Origin: Legionella sp. PC997
Lineage (GTDB): Bacteria; Pseudomonadota; Gammaproteobacteria; Legionellales; Legionellaceae
NCBI RefSeq assembly: GCF_014109825.1
Contig: NZ_CP059576.1
Coordinates: 2,630,001-2,694,000, forward strand
DNA: 64,000 bases
Reading direction: 5' to 3'
The notes beneath the pieces were generated by a model. The model searched no databases. It saw only the letters and a list, made by a program, of their open reading frames with translations, and was not told the DNA's origin. Shown piece by piece: positions 27,512 to 37,743 of the stretch (positions are counted from its first letter, which is position 1; each line of letters opens with the position of its first letter). The position numbers were made by a program, and so were the translations under genes.

Positions 27512-29851
27512 ATGAAAAAAATAGGGCTCTTAGTTAGTTTTTTGTTTGTCTTAAATATGGGATGGGCCAAAACGCCAATTGTTGCTCCTCAACCCACTTC
27601 TTGTATTACAGGAAGCTTGAGCTCAACGGGTACAAAAAGCTGGCAAACAATTTCATTGAAATTAACTAACAATTGCAATGAGGCTGTAGATTTTCAAAAT
27701 TCTACAATAACATTCTCTAATAACAGTAATTTAAATACTTCTTTTTGGGGAAATTTTTCGCCTTTATCCTATCCAGTCAATACATTACAAATTACCTCAC
27801 AGTCCCAAAGTAATGGTACGTATTTATCTTCGCTCTCATTACAATTTCCCACCTATCCAGGAGCCAATAGTAAGCTCCCTAAAGGAAGTTTTTTTACAAT
27901 AATCTATGGAGCGCCTACTGCAGACTACATAGCCAATAGTGTTCTTGCATATTTAAATTCTCCAGTATCCACAGGAAATATTAATTTAATCAATGCAACT
28001 GCAAAACCTGCGAATGTATCGCAAAACTATGCATTAGTGAATTTAACTTTAAATGGACAAAATATAAGTACAGTACAAGTTCCCTGGTCTGGACAACAAC
28101 TCATTTCGGGTCTAGCTGCCGGAACTTATACTATATCACCAACTGCGGTTACGGATAGCAATGGAGTCATGTATCAAGGAGTCGCAAATCCTGCAAACTT
28201 AACCGTTACAGCGGATACCACGGTTTCCTCTACTCTTAGCTATACAGCAGCACCAACAACAGGAAACATCAATATTACACTACCTGCATTGCCCTCTCAG
28301 TTATCAGGTTATACGGGTATACCTACTGTAACTTTAACTCGGATGGATAATCAGAGCGCCATCAATGCGCAAGTACATTGGAGTACCACGAACGTAATTA
28401 GTCAGTTAGCCAATGGAGTGAATTATACTTTCTCTACTCCTTCAATAGCCTATAACGGATATAATTGTTCTCCAATATTTACACCGACCTCGGCTACAGC
28501 AGCAGTTTCCGCCCCCTCAGTGCAACTCACTTATAACTGTGTTCAGGTTGCCCAAGCCAGTGTTCCCATTACAATTACAGGAGCACCATCGTCGGTTTCC
28601 TCTATTAATGTAACCTTTACCCCTAATGGTAATGGTGCACCAGTTAATGAAGCAATTCCTTTGGTCAATGGCTCAGGAACAAGTAATGTAAACTTAGCTG
28701 ATGGAGTTGTTTATACAGTAAGTGCAACAGCAGTTAATGGTTATACAATAAGTTATTCTCCACAACCTTTAACCGCATCGTCTTCTGCGACAGAAACGAT
28801 AACTTATACCCAGAGCACAACTGCTGGCGGCAGAATTATAGGCTACTTACCAGGCTGGGTAACACCACCCCCTGCTACTGCTTTAGCTAATGCGGGTTAT
28901 ACCCATATTCTGGTTGCTTTTGGGGTCTTTAGCACGACCTCTCCCGGACAAATTACTTCGGCCTTCGATACTGTATCCGCAAGTTACATACAATCCTTGC
29001 ATGATGCCGGCATTAAAGTATTGCTCTCTCTAGGTGGTGCATCGTCAGGCATCCCTAATACCACAGTGAATTTTCATCAGGTATTAGCCGCAGCCTCTTC
29101 ACCAACAGCATTTCAGCAAACCTTCATTAGTTCATTGGAACATCTTGTAACCCAATATCATTTTGATGGATTTGATATTGATATAGAAAGTGGATTAAAT
29201 GCAGGTGGAACATTTACCAATCCTACAGGTGATATAGCTGTTTTAGCGAATATTATTAATACAATGCATACCAATCACCCTAATCTGCTTCTTACCTTAA
29301 CGCCGCAAACTGCTAATATTGCCGCCACTTCGGGGTTTGACGCTACATGGGGAAACTATGCATCTTTGGTGATGCAAACTCATCAATCTTTAGAATGGGT
29401 TGGTATTCAAATGTATAACGCAGGTTGTACTTTTGGCATCGACTTAATTTGTTATGATCCAAACAATACCAGTACTCCTAATGCTTCGGTTGCTATGGCA
29501 ACGGATTTATTAGAAAATTGGCCTGCAGTGACTAGTTCAGGGCAACAAACTGGATTCCAACCTTACATCAGTTATCTGACTCCATCTCAAGTGGTCCTTG
29601 GTTATCCTGCACCCAATGCATCAGGACAAAGTGATGGTTCACCCGCAGCAGTTATTAGTACAATTAAACGCGCCATACAATGTTTACGCACTGGAGTTGC
29701 GAGTTCATCAAGTTGCGGTACCTATATCCCCCCACGGACTTATCCAGGATTTGGTGGTGTTTTTGACTGGGAAGTCATTCATGATCAAAATAACAATTAT
29801 CACTTTGCAACCAGTCTGGTAAACTGCGTCAAAAATAATAATTGTAATTAA
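27512..29851 (+). CDS. chiA: Multidomain secreted GH18 chitinase, ChiA-like
   Basis: A 779-residue protein with signal peptide (MKKIGLLVSFLFVLNMGWA). Residues 25-150 are a cellulose/chitin-binding-like beta module with paired cysteines; residues 155-435 hold three repeated Ig-like or fibronectin-like beta modules, each beginning with a strand such as NYALVNLTLNG or NINITLPAL; residues 440-779 are a GH18 barrel. The catalytic motif is FDGFDIDIES with D552, D555, D557 and E559, complete DxxDxDxE. Size and organisation resemble L. pneumophila ChiA, a type II-secreted chitinase promoting lung persistence. The low-complexity Thr/Ser linkers between domains are typical. It is a single gene with its own upstream terminator. 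Confidence 0.9.
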   Translation: MKKIGLLVSFLFVLNMGWAKTPIVAPQPTSCITGSLSSTGTKSWQTISLKLTNNCNEAVDFQNSTITFSNNSNLNTSFWGNFSPLSYPVNTLQITSQSQSNGTYLSSLSLQFPTYPGANSKLPKGSFFTIIYGAPTADYIANSVLAYLNSPVSTGNINLINATAKPANVSQNYALVNLTLNGQNISTVQVPWSGQQLISGLAAGTYTISPTAVTDSNGVMYQGVANPANLTVTADTTVSSTLSYTAAPTTGNINITLPALPSQLSGYTGIPTVTLTRMDNQSAINAQVHWSTTNVISQLANGVNYTFSTPSIAYNGYNCSPIFTPTSATAAVSAPSVQLTYNCVQVAQASVPITITGAPSSVSSINVTFTPNGNGAPVNEAIPLVNGSGTSNVNLADGVVYTVSATAVNGYTISYSPQPLTASSSATETITYTQSTTAGGRIIGYLPGWVTPPPATALANAGYTHILVAFGVFSTTSPGQITSAFDTVSASYIQSLHDAGIKVLLSLGGASSGIPNTTVNFHQVLAAASSPTAFQQTFISSLEHLVTQYHFDGFDIDIESGLNAGGTFTNPTGDIAVLANIINTMHTNHPNLLLTLTPQTANIAATSGFDATWGNYASLVMQTHQSLEWVGIQMYNAGCTFGIDLICYDPNNTSTPNASVAMATDLLENWPAVTSSGQQTGFQPYISYLTPSQVVLGYPAPNASGQSDGSPAAVISTIKRAIQCLRTGVASSSSCGTYIPPRTYPGFGGVFDWEVIHDQNNNYHFATSLVNCVKNNNCN

Positions 29852-29903
29852 TTATAGCCTGGACGCAATGCAAAGGCGTTGCCATTAAGATAAGAGGATT
29901 CCT

Positions 29904-29984
29904 GTCATTCCCGCAAGACGGGAATCTCTTCTTAAAGTGGCTCTACTCATCGCTAGAATAGGTTCCCGTCTACGCAGGAATGAC
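29904..29984. repeat. Inverted pair of a dispersed intergenic repeat
   Basis: GTCATTCCCGC...GACGGGAAT (29904-29925) recurs in inverted form at 29962-29984, so the two arms can form a long hairpin. Related single copies (AGGCGGGAATC type) occur at 36528 and 51891. This is a REP-like element family common in bacteria; it lies between chiA and the hydrogenase locus. Confidence 0.6.
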
Positions 29985-30014
29985 AATTCTGCCTCCAAGT
30001 TATTCGAGTAAACT

Positions 30015-30695
30015 ATGCAAAATTCTGGATTACTTTTAATCGCGATGGCATTTCTATTAGGTCTTCGCCACGGTTTTGATTTGGATCATCTAGCAACGAT
30101 TGATTCAGTTACAAGGATTGTCAGTACCCAAAAAACTCTAGCAAAGTGTGTAGGTTTTTTATTTTCTCTAGGGCATGGATTTGTTGTTATTTTAATCAGC
30201 TTAATTATTGGCAATGGGGTGAAACCCATAATGGTTCCCCAATGGCTAGACGGACTCGGAAACAGTATATCGATTACTTTTCTATTGATTTTTGGATTTT
30301 TAAATCTTTGGAATGTGTTCCGTAGCCCCTCCACTCCTGCTCTACCAACCAGTTTGAAAAATTATTTATCAAAAAAATTAATTCGAAAGAACTTTAATCC
30401 TTTTTTTATCCTTTTACTTGGAGCACTCTTTGCCCTGTCCTTTGATACCGTCAGCCAAGTTGTTTTATTTTCTATTTCTGCCCGCGCCATGAATGGATGG
30501 ATATTTTCAGGATTACTTGGGGTCATTTTTATGTTAGGGATGATGGTTTCTGACGGATTAAATGGGGTATTTATTTCAACATTGATCCATCGTGCTGATT
30601 CAGTATCGCTTTTATTGTCTCGGATGGCAGGCCTTTTAATTGCCTCATTTAGTTTGATTATTGGTATGATTAATTTTATTCAAATGTATAATTAG
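30015..30695 (+). CDS. Nickel/cobalt transporter, NiCoT (HoxN/NixA) family
   Basis: A 226-residue membrane protein with the family signature HX4DH: RHGFDLDHLATID in TM2, and a second conserved segment SLGHGFVVI. Five or more hydrophobic segments are seen; it is shorter than classical NixA (about 330 residues). It imports Ni2+ for the hydrogenase assembled by the genes that follow. It starts the transcription unit, 15 bases before hypA. The start lies 30 bases after the REP-like pair. Confidence 0.88.
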   Translation: MQNSGLLLIAMAFLLGLRHGFDLDHLATIDSVTRIVSTQKTLAKCVGFLFSLGHGFVVILISLIIGNGVKPIMVPQWLDGLGNSISITFLLIFGFLNLWNVFRSPSTPALPTSLKNYLSKKLIRKNFNPFFILLLGALFALSFDTVSQVVLFSISARAMNGWIFSGLLGVIFMLGMMVSDGLNGVFISTLIHRADSVSLLLSRMAGLLIASFSLIIGMINFIQMYN

Positions 30696-30710
30696 AAATT
30701 GGGTCATATA

Positions 30711-31052
30711 ATGCATGAATTGTGGCTGTGTCAAAGTATTCTCGAAATAATTAAGCAGCAAGCGAATACAACACAATGTGCTCGTATAAAAAAAATAGTT
30801 TTAGAAATGGGGCAACTTGTTGCTGTGGAGAAAAATGCCCTAATTTTTGGTTTTAGGGTAATTGCTAAAGGAACCGTAGCAGAGGATGCAGAAGTTTCCA
30901 TTCTTGATATCCCGGGAGAAGCACTCTGCGAATCCTGTGAGAAACAAAATCCTTTGCAAAATTATTTCGATGCATGTCCGGCTTGTGGAAGTCATGCATT
31001 AAAGGTTATTCACGGTGAAGAATTACGGATCAAATCAATGGTGATTGAATAA
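30711..31052 (+). CDS. hypA: Hydrogenase nickel-incorporation protein HypA
   Basis: A 113-residue zinc/nickel protein. Start chosen at ATG 30711 because the family begins M-H-E (MHELWL), the nickel-binding N-terminus; an upstream TTG adds four residues. The structural zinc site is CESC...CPAC. HypA works with HypB to insert nickel into the large subunit. Its stop TAA overlaps the ATG of hypB by one base, indicating coupling. Confidence 0.93.
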   Translation: MHELWLCQSILEIIKQQANTTQCARIKKIVLEMGQLVAVEKNALIFGFRVIAKGTVAEDAEVSILDIPGEALCESCEKQNPLQNYFDACPACGSHALKVIHGEELRIKSMVIE

Positions 31053-31801
31053 TGTGTGGAATCTGTGGTTGTTCTGAGGAACATAACGAAATGGAACATC
31101 ATGATGGTCATGGGCATAAACACGCACACACTGCTCACGATGAACATTTAATTCATGTGGAACAAAATATTTTAGCTAAGAACCAACAATTTGCCCGCCA
31201 TAATAAAGGTTTTTTAGCAACAAAAAATATTTTAGCATTAAATATTATGTCCAGTCCTGGATCAGGAAAAACTACCCTCTTGGCAAAAACGATCTTGGAT
31301 TTAAAACAAGAATTAGATATTACAGTGGTAGTCGGTGATCAGCAAACCCAATACGATGCGGAGCTCATTCAAGCAAGTGGTGGGAATGCCCTACAAATAA
31401 ATACCGGAAAAATATGCCATTTAGATGCACATATGGTGGGTCATGCCTTAGAAGATCTTACCCTGCAAGAGAATTCGCTCTTATTTATTGAAAATATAGG
31501 GAATCTGGTATGCCCTGCATTATTTGATTTAGGTGAACAATTCAAAGTGGTTATTCTCTCCGTAACAGAAGGGGATAATAAACCACTGAAATATCCTGAT
31601 ATGTTTCGTTGTGCTGATCTCATGATCATCACCAAAATGGATCTGCTTCCTTACGTAAATTTTAATCTGGAACTATGCATTAAATATGCGCGTCAAATTA
31701 AGCCCGATATTGAAACTCTGACCCTTTCAGCGAGCAATGGTGAGGGTTTAAATAGTTGGTATGAATGGTTAAAACAAAAGCATATGAATAACCGTGTCTA
31801 A
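31052..31801 (+). CDS. hypB: Hydrogenase nickel-insertion GTPase HypB
   Basis: A 249-residue SIMIBI GTPase. The N-terminus carries the high-affinity nickel motif CGICGC and a His-rich stretch (HHDGHGHKHAHTAHDEH) that stores nickel. Walker A is SSPGSGKTTL, followed by GDQQTQYD and the base-recognition TKMD. It delivers nickel with HypA in a GTP-dependent step. The stop overlaps the GTG start of hypF by eight bases. Confidence 0.95.
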   Translation: MCGICGCSEEHNEMEHHDGHGHKHAHTAHDEHLIHVEQNILAKNQQFARHNKGFLATKNILALNIMSSPGSGKTTLLAKTILDLKQELDITVVVGDQQTQYDAELIQASGGNALQINTGKICHLDAHMVGHALEDLTLQENSLLFIENIGNLVCPALFDLGEQFKVVILSVTEGDNKPLKYPDMFRCADLMIITKMDLLPYVNFNLELCIKYARQIKPDIETLTLSASNGEGLNSWYEWLKQKHMNNRV

Positions 31802-34025
31802 ACAAATCGAACGATTAAGGATAATCATTCAAGGACAAGTTCAGGGTGTTGGTTTTAGACCTTGTGTTTATCGAATCGCTAAACACCTTGATCTCACTGG
31901 ATGGATCCAAAATAATGCAGACGGTGTGCTAATCGAAGTACAAGGAATTTTGGCCGGTGATTTTATCGCTCATTTACAAGAGAACCTCCCCCCGCTTGCT
32001 AAAGTAAATAATATTCGACAGAAAGCCATTCTCTTACAGACCAACGAAACACTTTTTAAAATTATTGAAAGCCAAAAAGGTAGAGTAAATACCATTATTA
32101 CCCCTGATGTTTCGATCTGCTCCGAATGCTTACATGAACTCTTTGATCCTCAAAACCGCTATTTTCGTTATCCTTTTTTAAATTGTACGCATTGTGGTCC
32201 TCGATTTACTATTACTCGCAATCTCCCTTATGATCGCAATCAAACCTCCATGGATTTGTTCCCTTTATGTTTGGATTGCCAAGCAGATTATAACAATCCT
32301 GAAGACAGACGTTATCATGCTCAACCGACAGCCTGTATCCATTGCGGCCCTCAACTTTCACATTCGGTGGAAGAAATAGCCAACAGTATTTTACAGGGTA
32401 AGATCATCGCTTTAAAAAGTTTAGGAGGTTACCAATTCGTGTGTGATGCACGTAATGAAGGGGCGGTAATCAAGCTACGCTCAAGAAAAAATCGCGACGC
32501 AAAGCCCTTTGCGATTATGGTTTTGAACAGTATCAGCGCCAAACGTTTTGTCAAAATCAATAAAGAAGAACAAGATTTATTAGAATGCATTACTCGCCCA
32601 ATTGTGTTACTCAAAAAAAATGAAGAATTGCAGGAGTTCAATCCCCAAATTGCTCCTGATTTAGACAGCTTGGGAGTCATGCTTCCATACACTCCATTAC
32701 ATTATTTACTCTTTAATGCGCTCATCGGAAATAAAAAAGGCTATGCCTGGCTGAATGAATTTCACGACATCGCATTAGTGGTTACTAGCGCAAACGTAGG
32801 CGGTGAACCAATTATTTTCGACGACCAGATTGCCCGCCATGAACTCAAAGATGTCGCAGATAAAATTAGTTCCTATGACCGCCATATTGTAACTCGAGCA
32901 GATGATTCTGTACTGCGGATAATTAATCGTAGTCCTGTAGCCATCCGTCGCTCTCGCGGTTTGGCACCTACCCCAATCCAATTACCCTATGAAATCCCAC
33001 CAACCTTGGCCGTAGGCGGACATTTAAAAAACACCTTCTGCATTACTCGAGGGAATGAAGCCTTTGTTTCTCAACATATTGGGAGTTTGAATAACAGGGC
33101 CACCATTGAATTCTTCCATGAATCATTAAACCATTGGTTACGTTTTCTTGATGTAAACCCAGAACGAGTTGCTCATGATTTACATCCTGATTTTTACACG
33201 ACACACTTTGCCAAGCAATTTGGAGTTCCTGCCTATGCAATACAACATCATCATGCTCATTTAGCCTCTGTAATCGCAGAACACGGCATTACCCAATCAG
33301 TCTTAGGATTAGCCCTTGATGGATATGGCTATGGTAGCCACGGAGAGGCCTGGGGTGGCGAACTCTTTTTATGGGATAATACAACGTTTACTCGGGTTGG
33401 ATCTTTTGTACCTATGTTGCAACCGGGTGGAGAAAGTGCAGCGCGCGAGCCTTGGAGAATGGCTGCAAGCGTATTACACCATCTAGGATACGCCGATAAA
33501 ATTGCGGAGCGATTCTTTAAGTTTCCAGAAGCACACTTGATTCATCAGATGTTGGATAAAAAAATAAATTGCCCGGCCACAAGCAGTTGTGGCCGTTTGT
33601 TTGATGCAGCAAGTGCATTATTAGGGATTCAATTAATCTCGCAGTACGAAGGACATGCAGCGATGCGCTTAGAAAGTCTTGTAACCCAGGTACAAATCCT
33701 ACCCCATGGATGGCAAATAAAAGACAATTTCTTTGATATGATGCCTACTCTGGAATCGCTAGCGGATTGCCCTGATCCGATAACTGGGGCCAATCTTTTT
33801 CATGGAACACTTATTGCGGGTCTTGCAGAATGGTTAAACAAAGTTTGTCGAGAAAGAAAAATTGATATGGTAGTATTAAGTGGAGGTTGTTTTTTAAATC
33901 AAATATTGACCGAAGGATTAATTACAGCTCTAAATGAATTCGGCATTACCTCTTTTTTAGCGCGTGCTCTTCCACCCAATGATGGGGGAATTTCTCTCGG
34001 ACAAGCCTGGATTGCCGGCAAATAA
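31794..34025 (+). CDS. hypF: Carbamoyltransferase HypF
   Basis: A 743-residue protein beginning at GTG 31794. Domains in order: acylphosphatase-like (GQVQGVGFRPCVYR, residues 13-26), two zinc-finger motifs (CSECLHELF...CTHCG and CLDCQADYN...CIHCG), a YrdC-like domain, and a Kae1-like carbamoyltransferase domain with HHHAHLAS. It makes carbamoyl-AMP from carbamoyl phosphate and passes the group to HypE to become the cyanide ligand. Operon member, overlapping hypB. Length is normal. Confidence 0.95.
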   Translation: MSKQIERLRIIIQGQVQGVGFRPCVYRIAKHLDLTGWIQNNADGVLIEVQGILAGDFIAHLQENLPPLAKVNNIRQKAILLQTNETLFKIIESQKGRVNTIITPDVSICSECLHELFDPQNRYFRYPFLNCTHCGPRFTITRNLPYDRNQTSMDLFPLCLDCQADYNNPEDRRYHAQPTACIHCGPQLSHSVEEIANSILQGKIIALKSLGGYQFVCDARNEGAVIKLRSRKNRDAKPFAIMVLNSISAKRFVKINKEEQDLLECITRPIVLLKKNEELQEFNPQIAPDLDSLGVMLPYTPLHYLLFNALIGNKKGYAWLNEFHDIALVVTSANVGGEPIIFDDQIARHELKDVADKISSYDRHIVTRADDSVLRIINRSPVAIRRSRGLAPTPIQLPYEIPPTLAVGGHLKNTFCITRGNEAFVSQHIGSLNNRATIEFFHESLNHWLRFLDVNPERVAHDLHPDFYTTHFAKQFGVPAYAIQHHHAHLASVIAEHGITQSVLGLALDGYGYGSHGEAWGGELFLWDNTTFTRVGSFVPMLQPGGESAAREPWRMAASVLHHLGYADKIAERFFKFPEAHLIHQMLDKKINCPATSSCGRLFDAASALLGIQLISQYEGHAAMRLESLVTQVQILPHGWQIKDNFFDMMPTLESLADCPDPITGANLFHGTLIAGLAEWLNKVCRERKIDMVVLSGGCFLNQILTEGLITALNEFGITSFLARALPPNDGGISLGQAWIAGK

Positions 34026-34092
34026 TCTTAATAGAGCAAGGGCGCAGCGCTAAAGCCCATATCCAAAATATAAAAAGAACAAAGGATAATTT

Positions 34093-34320
34093 ATGTGTTT
34101 GGCGTTACCCGCCCAAATTATACAAATTCTTGATGATGCCAAAGCAATAGTAAATGTAGGGGGTATCACCAAAGAAATCTCAACTGAATTAGTAGATAAA
34201 GTCGCATTGGGGGACTATGTGATTATTCATGTTGGGTATGCGTTAACACGACTGGATGAACTCGAGGCACAGAAAACCCTAGATCTATTTGCTCAAATGA
34301 CTCAGGATGAATCGGCATGA
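34093..34320 (+). CDS. hypC: Hydrogenase assembly chaperone HypC
   Basis: A 75-residue protein with the family start MCLALPAQI, in which C2 is the functional cysteine that binds iron and the large subunit. It has a good ribosome site (AAGGATAATTT before the ATG). With HypD it carries the iron centre to the large subunit precursor. It overlaps the hypD start by four bases. Confidence 0.95.
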   Translation: MCLALPAQIIQILDDAKAIVNVGGITKEISTELVDKVALGDYVIIHVGYALTRLDELEAQKTLDLFAQMTQDESA

Positions 34321-35420
34321 AATACATTGAAGACTTCCGCGATGGTGATTTTGCAAAAACGCTCGCCCGTCAAATTGCTACACAAGTGGATCCGGATCGA
34401 CACTATCAGTACATGGAATTTTGTGGTGGTCATACTCACGCTATTCATCGTTACGGAATTCCAAGCTTACTACCGAATAATGTAGAAATGATCCATGGCC
34501 CGGGCTGCCCTGTTTGTGTATTGCCGATGGCTACGACCGATAAAGCAATGGCTTTGGCCGCATTATCGAATGTGATTCTTTGCAGCTATGCTGATATGTT
34601 GCGGGTTCCAGGGACAGGACAAAAAAATTTACTGCACGCCAAAGCACTCGGTGCTGATGTACGGATGATTTATTCAGCAAGCGATGCGTTAAGAATCGCT
34701 CAAGAAAATCCACAACAAGAAATTGTATTTTTTGCTATTGGTTTTGAAACCACCACGCCTCCAACTGCACTAGTTATCCGTCAAGCGCATCAACTAAAGC
34801 TCAGCAATTTTAGTGTTTTTTGTAACCACGTTTTAACACCAGTGCCTATGGATCACCTACTGCAAGCCAACGAAGTTAAACTCGATGGGTTTGTGGGCCC
34901 TGCTCATGTCAGTATTGTCATTGGTAGTCAACCCTATGAAGCGGTATGCAAAAAATACAGCAAACCCATAGTGATTTCCGGCTTCGAACCTTTGGATGTG
35001 CTGCATTCTATTTTAATGTTAGTTCACCAGACTAATGAACAACGATGTGAGGTAGAAATTCAATATACTCGGGCGGTAAATCGCTTAGGTAATCTGCTAT
35101 CGCAACACATTATGGCTGAAGTATTCGAATTACGCGATCAATTTGAATGGAGAGGCTTGGGATTTATTCCTCACAGTGCTTTAAAAATTAGGGCAGAGTA
35201 TGCGGAGTTCGATGCAGAAAAGCGATTCGATATTCCAGATTTTATCTCCCATGAACACAAACAATGCATTTGCGGGGAGGTTCTTCGAGGCGTAAAAAAA
35301 CCACTAGAATGTAAATTATTTGCCAAAGCATGTGTTCCGGAAAATCCTCTAGGCTCCTGTATGGTGTCCTCTGAAGGCGCATGTGCTGCGGTATATGCTT
35401 ATGGGCGGGTGAATGCATGA
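34317..35420 (+). CDS. hypD: Hydrogenase Fe-CN assembly protein HypD
   Basis: A 367-residue iron-sulfur protein. Diagnostic motifs are CGGHTHAIHRYG, GPGCPVCVLP and the C-terminal cysteine region (CICGEVLRG) that binds a [4Fe-4S] cluster. It is the scaffold on which Fe(CN)2CO is assembled together with HypC and HypE. It overlaps both hypC and hypE. Normal length. Confidence 0.95.
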   Translation: MKYIEDFRDGDFAKTLARQIATQVDPDRHYQYMEFCGGHTHAIHRYGIPSLLPNNVEMIHGPGCPVCVLPMATTDKAMALAALSNVILCSYADMLRVPGTGQKNLLHAKALGADVRMIYSASDALRIAQENPQQEIVFFAIGFETTTPPTALVIRQAHQLKLSNFSVFCNHVLTPVPMDHLLQANEVKLDGFVGPAHVSIVIGSQPYEAVCKKYSKPIVISGFEPLDVLHSILMLVHQTNEQRCEVEIQYTRAVNRLGNLLSQHIMAEVFELRDQFEWRGLGFIPHSALKIRAEYAEFDAEKRFDIPDFISHEHKQCICGEVLRGVKKPLECKLFAKACVPENPLGSCMVSSEGACAAVYAYGRVNA

Positions 35421-36478
35421 TGACTGAAGCAGTATTATCCAAAAAAATAAAAGCACCAAAACTCAATTTTAAAGAAGGGATTATTAATTTAACCCATGGC
35501 GGTGGTGGACGCGCCATGAGCCAATTAATCGAACAAATGTTTTTAGCTGCTTTTGATAACCCCTGGCTTGCTGAAAAAAACGATCAGGCTTGTTTTTCCA
35601 TATCAGCTGGAAGAATGGTTATGACCACAGATGCTCATGTGATATCACCATTGTTTTTTCCGGGAGGTGATATAGGTTCCTTATCGGTTCATGGAACGGT
35701 GAATGACATTGTAATGTCGGGTGCAAAACCATTATACCTGTCTGCCAGTTTCATTTTAGAAGAAGGATTTCCACTGAGTGATTTGCAAAAGATTGTTAAA
35801 TCGATGGCGGCTGCCGCTAAACAAGCTCGTGTCGCTATTATTACTGGGGATACCAAAGTAGTTGAACGCGGCAAAGGGGATGGAGTGTTCATTACTACAA
35901 CTGGAATTGGAGTAGTCCCTGAAGGCATCCAGATCTCAGGTAACCGAGCCAAACCGGGTGATTGTATCCTAGTCAACGGGCATATTGGCGATCATGGGGT
36001 TGCCATTATGGCCCATCGGAATAATTTGCAATTTCAAACTACCCTCCAGTCCGATACCGCTGCACTAAATGATTTAGTCGCTCATATGATTACTGCAGTA
36101 CCTGATATTCACTGTTTACGCGACCCTACGCGTGGCGGTCTCGCAACTACATTAAATGAATTTGCTTCGCAATCGAATGTGGGTTTTATTATTGATGAAA
36201 GTAGGATACCAATACGTACCGAAGTTGCCAGTGCCTGCGAGCTGTTAGGGCTTGATGCGTTATATGTTGCCAATGAAGGAAAACTGGTAGCCATTTGTGA
36301 TTCTAACGATGCGAATACTTTATTAGCCGCAATGAAAGCACATCCTCTGGGAAGGCATGCGGAAATTATTGGGGAAGTGATTGAAGACCCACGGAATTTT
36401 GTACAACTGAAAACAAAATTTGGTGGTATGCGAATTGTCGATTGGTTAGTAGGAGAACAATTACCGCGGATTTGTTGA
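35417..36478 (+). CDS. hypE: Carbamoyl-dehydratase HypE
   Basis: A 353-residue PurM-type enzyme. Start taken at ATG 35417 (or 35420), overlapping hypD; the open frame extends upstream to 35381 but inside hypD. Features are THGGGGRAMSQLI near the N-terminus and the conserved C-terminal PRIC, whose cysteine accepts the carbamoyl group and is dehydrated with ATP to thiocyanate, the CN donor. Followed by 125 bases with no gene before the structural subunits. Confidence 0.95.
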   Translation: MMTEAVLSKKIKAPKLNFKEGIINLTHGGGGRAMSQLIEQMFLAAFDNPWLAEKNDQACFSISAGRMVMTTDAHVISPLFFPGGDIGSLSVHGTVNDIVMSGAKPLYLSASFILEEGFPLSDLQKIVKSMAAAAKQARVAIITGDTKVVERGKGDGVFITTTGIGVVPEGIQISGNRAKPGDCILVNGHIGDHGVAIMAHRNNLQFQTTLQSDTAALNDLVAHMITAVPDIHCLRDPTRGGLATTLNEFASQSNVGFIIDESRIPIRTEVASACELLGLDALYVANEGKLVAICDSNDANTLLAAMKAHPLGRHAEIIGEVIEDPRNFVQLKTKFGGMRIVDWLVGEQLPRIC

Positions 36479-36525
36479 ATAAAGCCAGTTTAATTGGGAA
36501 TACTGAAGGAAGCAAAACAATATTA

Positions 36526-36560
36526 TGTCTAGGCGGGAATCCATGCTCAACGCCTGGAAA
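36526..36560. repeat. Single copy of the REP-like element inside the hydrogenase operon
   Basis: TCTAGGCGGGAATCCATGC (from 36528) belongs to the same dispersed family as 29904-29984, and AGGCG...CGCCT can fold into a short hairpin. It occupies the 125-base gap between hypE and the beta subunit gene, where it may affect transcript stability or termination. Confidence 0.5.
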
Positions 36561-36603
36561 AACCTTGAACCAATCACGTTGCGTTCGAGCTATAAGGAGT
36601 TTT

Positions 36604-37743
36604 ATGTCTATAAAAATAAGCTATTTCATGCCTTATTTAAAATTGCAGAGTTTATTGTCCGCCTTGCAGGACGCAGGATATTGCTGTGTTGGTCCTCAAG
36701 TACGTGATGGCGCTATTGTTTATGATGTGCTCAAAAATGTAGATCAATTACCTTGGGGGATCCGAGATCAGCAAACCCCTGGAGGCTATCAACTACAAAA
36801 AATTTCAGAACATAAAGCATTTGCCTTTGCAAATGGACCACAAGCAATCAAACCTCTTTTATTTAAACCTCAGGAAACGGTATGGAAAGTAGAGCGAAAC
36901 AGTGAAGGGAAACTATCGTTCCAACCCCAGCAAGCAGAGGAGCAACCACTGGCAATGATCGGTGCACGCGCTTGCGATTTAGCAGCAATGAAGATTCAAG
37001 ACAAAGTATTTATTGAGGGGGGCCATCCCGATCCACGTTATAAAAAACGACGTGAAGATTTATTTATTGTAGCAGTGAACTGTTCTTATTCCTCCAACAA
37101 CTGTTTTTGTGTTTCAGCAGGCACCGGCCCCGAAGTCAAGAACTCTTTTGATATTCTTATGACTGAAGTTGATGATGGTTTTGTAGTCAATTTCGGCAGT
37201 GAACGTGGTCAAGAGATTATTGAACGCTTGAACTTGTCTAAAGCAAAATCGAATCAATGCAGCAAAGTCAGTAAAATTATAAAACACACTGCAGATATGC
37301 AAACTAAAAGAATTCCTTTGGATAATAAACAAGGTTTACGCGATTTATTATTTGCCAATTTAAATCACCCAAGATGGGAAGAAGTGGCACAAAAATGTTT
37401 ATCCTGCGGTAACTGCACCTCCGTGTGTCCAACATGTTTTTGCCATAGTGAAGTAGAAAAACCCAGTTTAGATGGCAGCTGTAGCGAGCATCAGCGCGAA
37501 TGGGATTCTTGCTTTAGCGCAGGTCATAGTTATTTGAGTGGAACAGTACTTCGTGAGGATACTCGAAAACGATATAGACAATGGTTGACTCATAAGGTCG
37601 GCAGTTGGTTTGATCAGTTTGATACCAGTGGTTGCGTAGGGTGTGGACGATGCGTTACTTGGTGTCCAGTGGGCATCGATATTACCGAAGAATTAGCAGC
37701 TATTTCTGGTGAATCCAACGTAAGGATTAAAGAAAGTGATTAA
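36604..37743 (+). CDS. hydB: Group 3b-type [NiFe] hydrogenase, beta (iron-sulfur) subunit
   Basis: Start chosen at ATG 36604, which is preceded by AAGGAG; the open frame reaches back to 36442 through the repeat and into hypE, which I reject. The 379-residue protein carries two [4Fe-4S] motifs ([14 protein letters not shown] and [14 protein letters not shown]) plus additional cysteines in the N-terminal part ([20 protein letters not shown]). It matches the beta subunit of sulfhydrogenase (HydB), linking hydrogenase and flavin subunits by electron transfer. Overlaps the gamma gene by eight bases. Confidence 0.88.
   Translation: MSIKISYFMPYLKLQSLLSALQDAGYCCVGPQVRDGAIVYDVLKNVDQLPWGIRDQQTPGGYQLQKISEHKAFAFANGPQAIKPLLFKPQETVWKVERNSEGKLSFQPQQAEEQPLAMIGARACDLAAMKIQDKVFIEGGHPDPRYKKRREDLFIVAVNCSYSSNNCFCVSAGTGPEVKNSFDILMTEVDDGFVVNFGSERGQEIIERLNLSKAKSNQCSKVSKIIKHTADMQTKRIPLDNKQGLRDLLFANLNHPRWEEVAQKCLSCGNCTSVCPTCFCHSEVEKPSLDGSCSEHQREWDSCFSAGHSYLSGTVLREDTRKRYRQWLTHKVGSWFDQFDTSGCVGCGRCVTWCPVGIDITEELAAISGESNVRIKESD

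Noticed and set aside
35381-35416. Upstream extension of hypE
   Set aside because: Lies inside hypD in another frame; the family start is at MTEAV/MMTEAV.
36442-36603. Upstream extension of the hydrogenase beta subunit frame into hypE
   Set aside because: No ribosome site, no similarity to the family, and it crosses a dispersed repeat; AAGGAG precedes ATG 36604.
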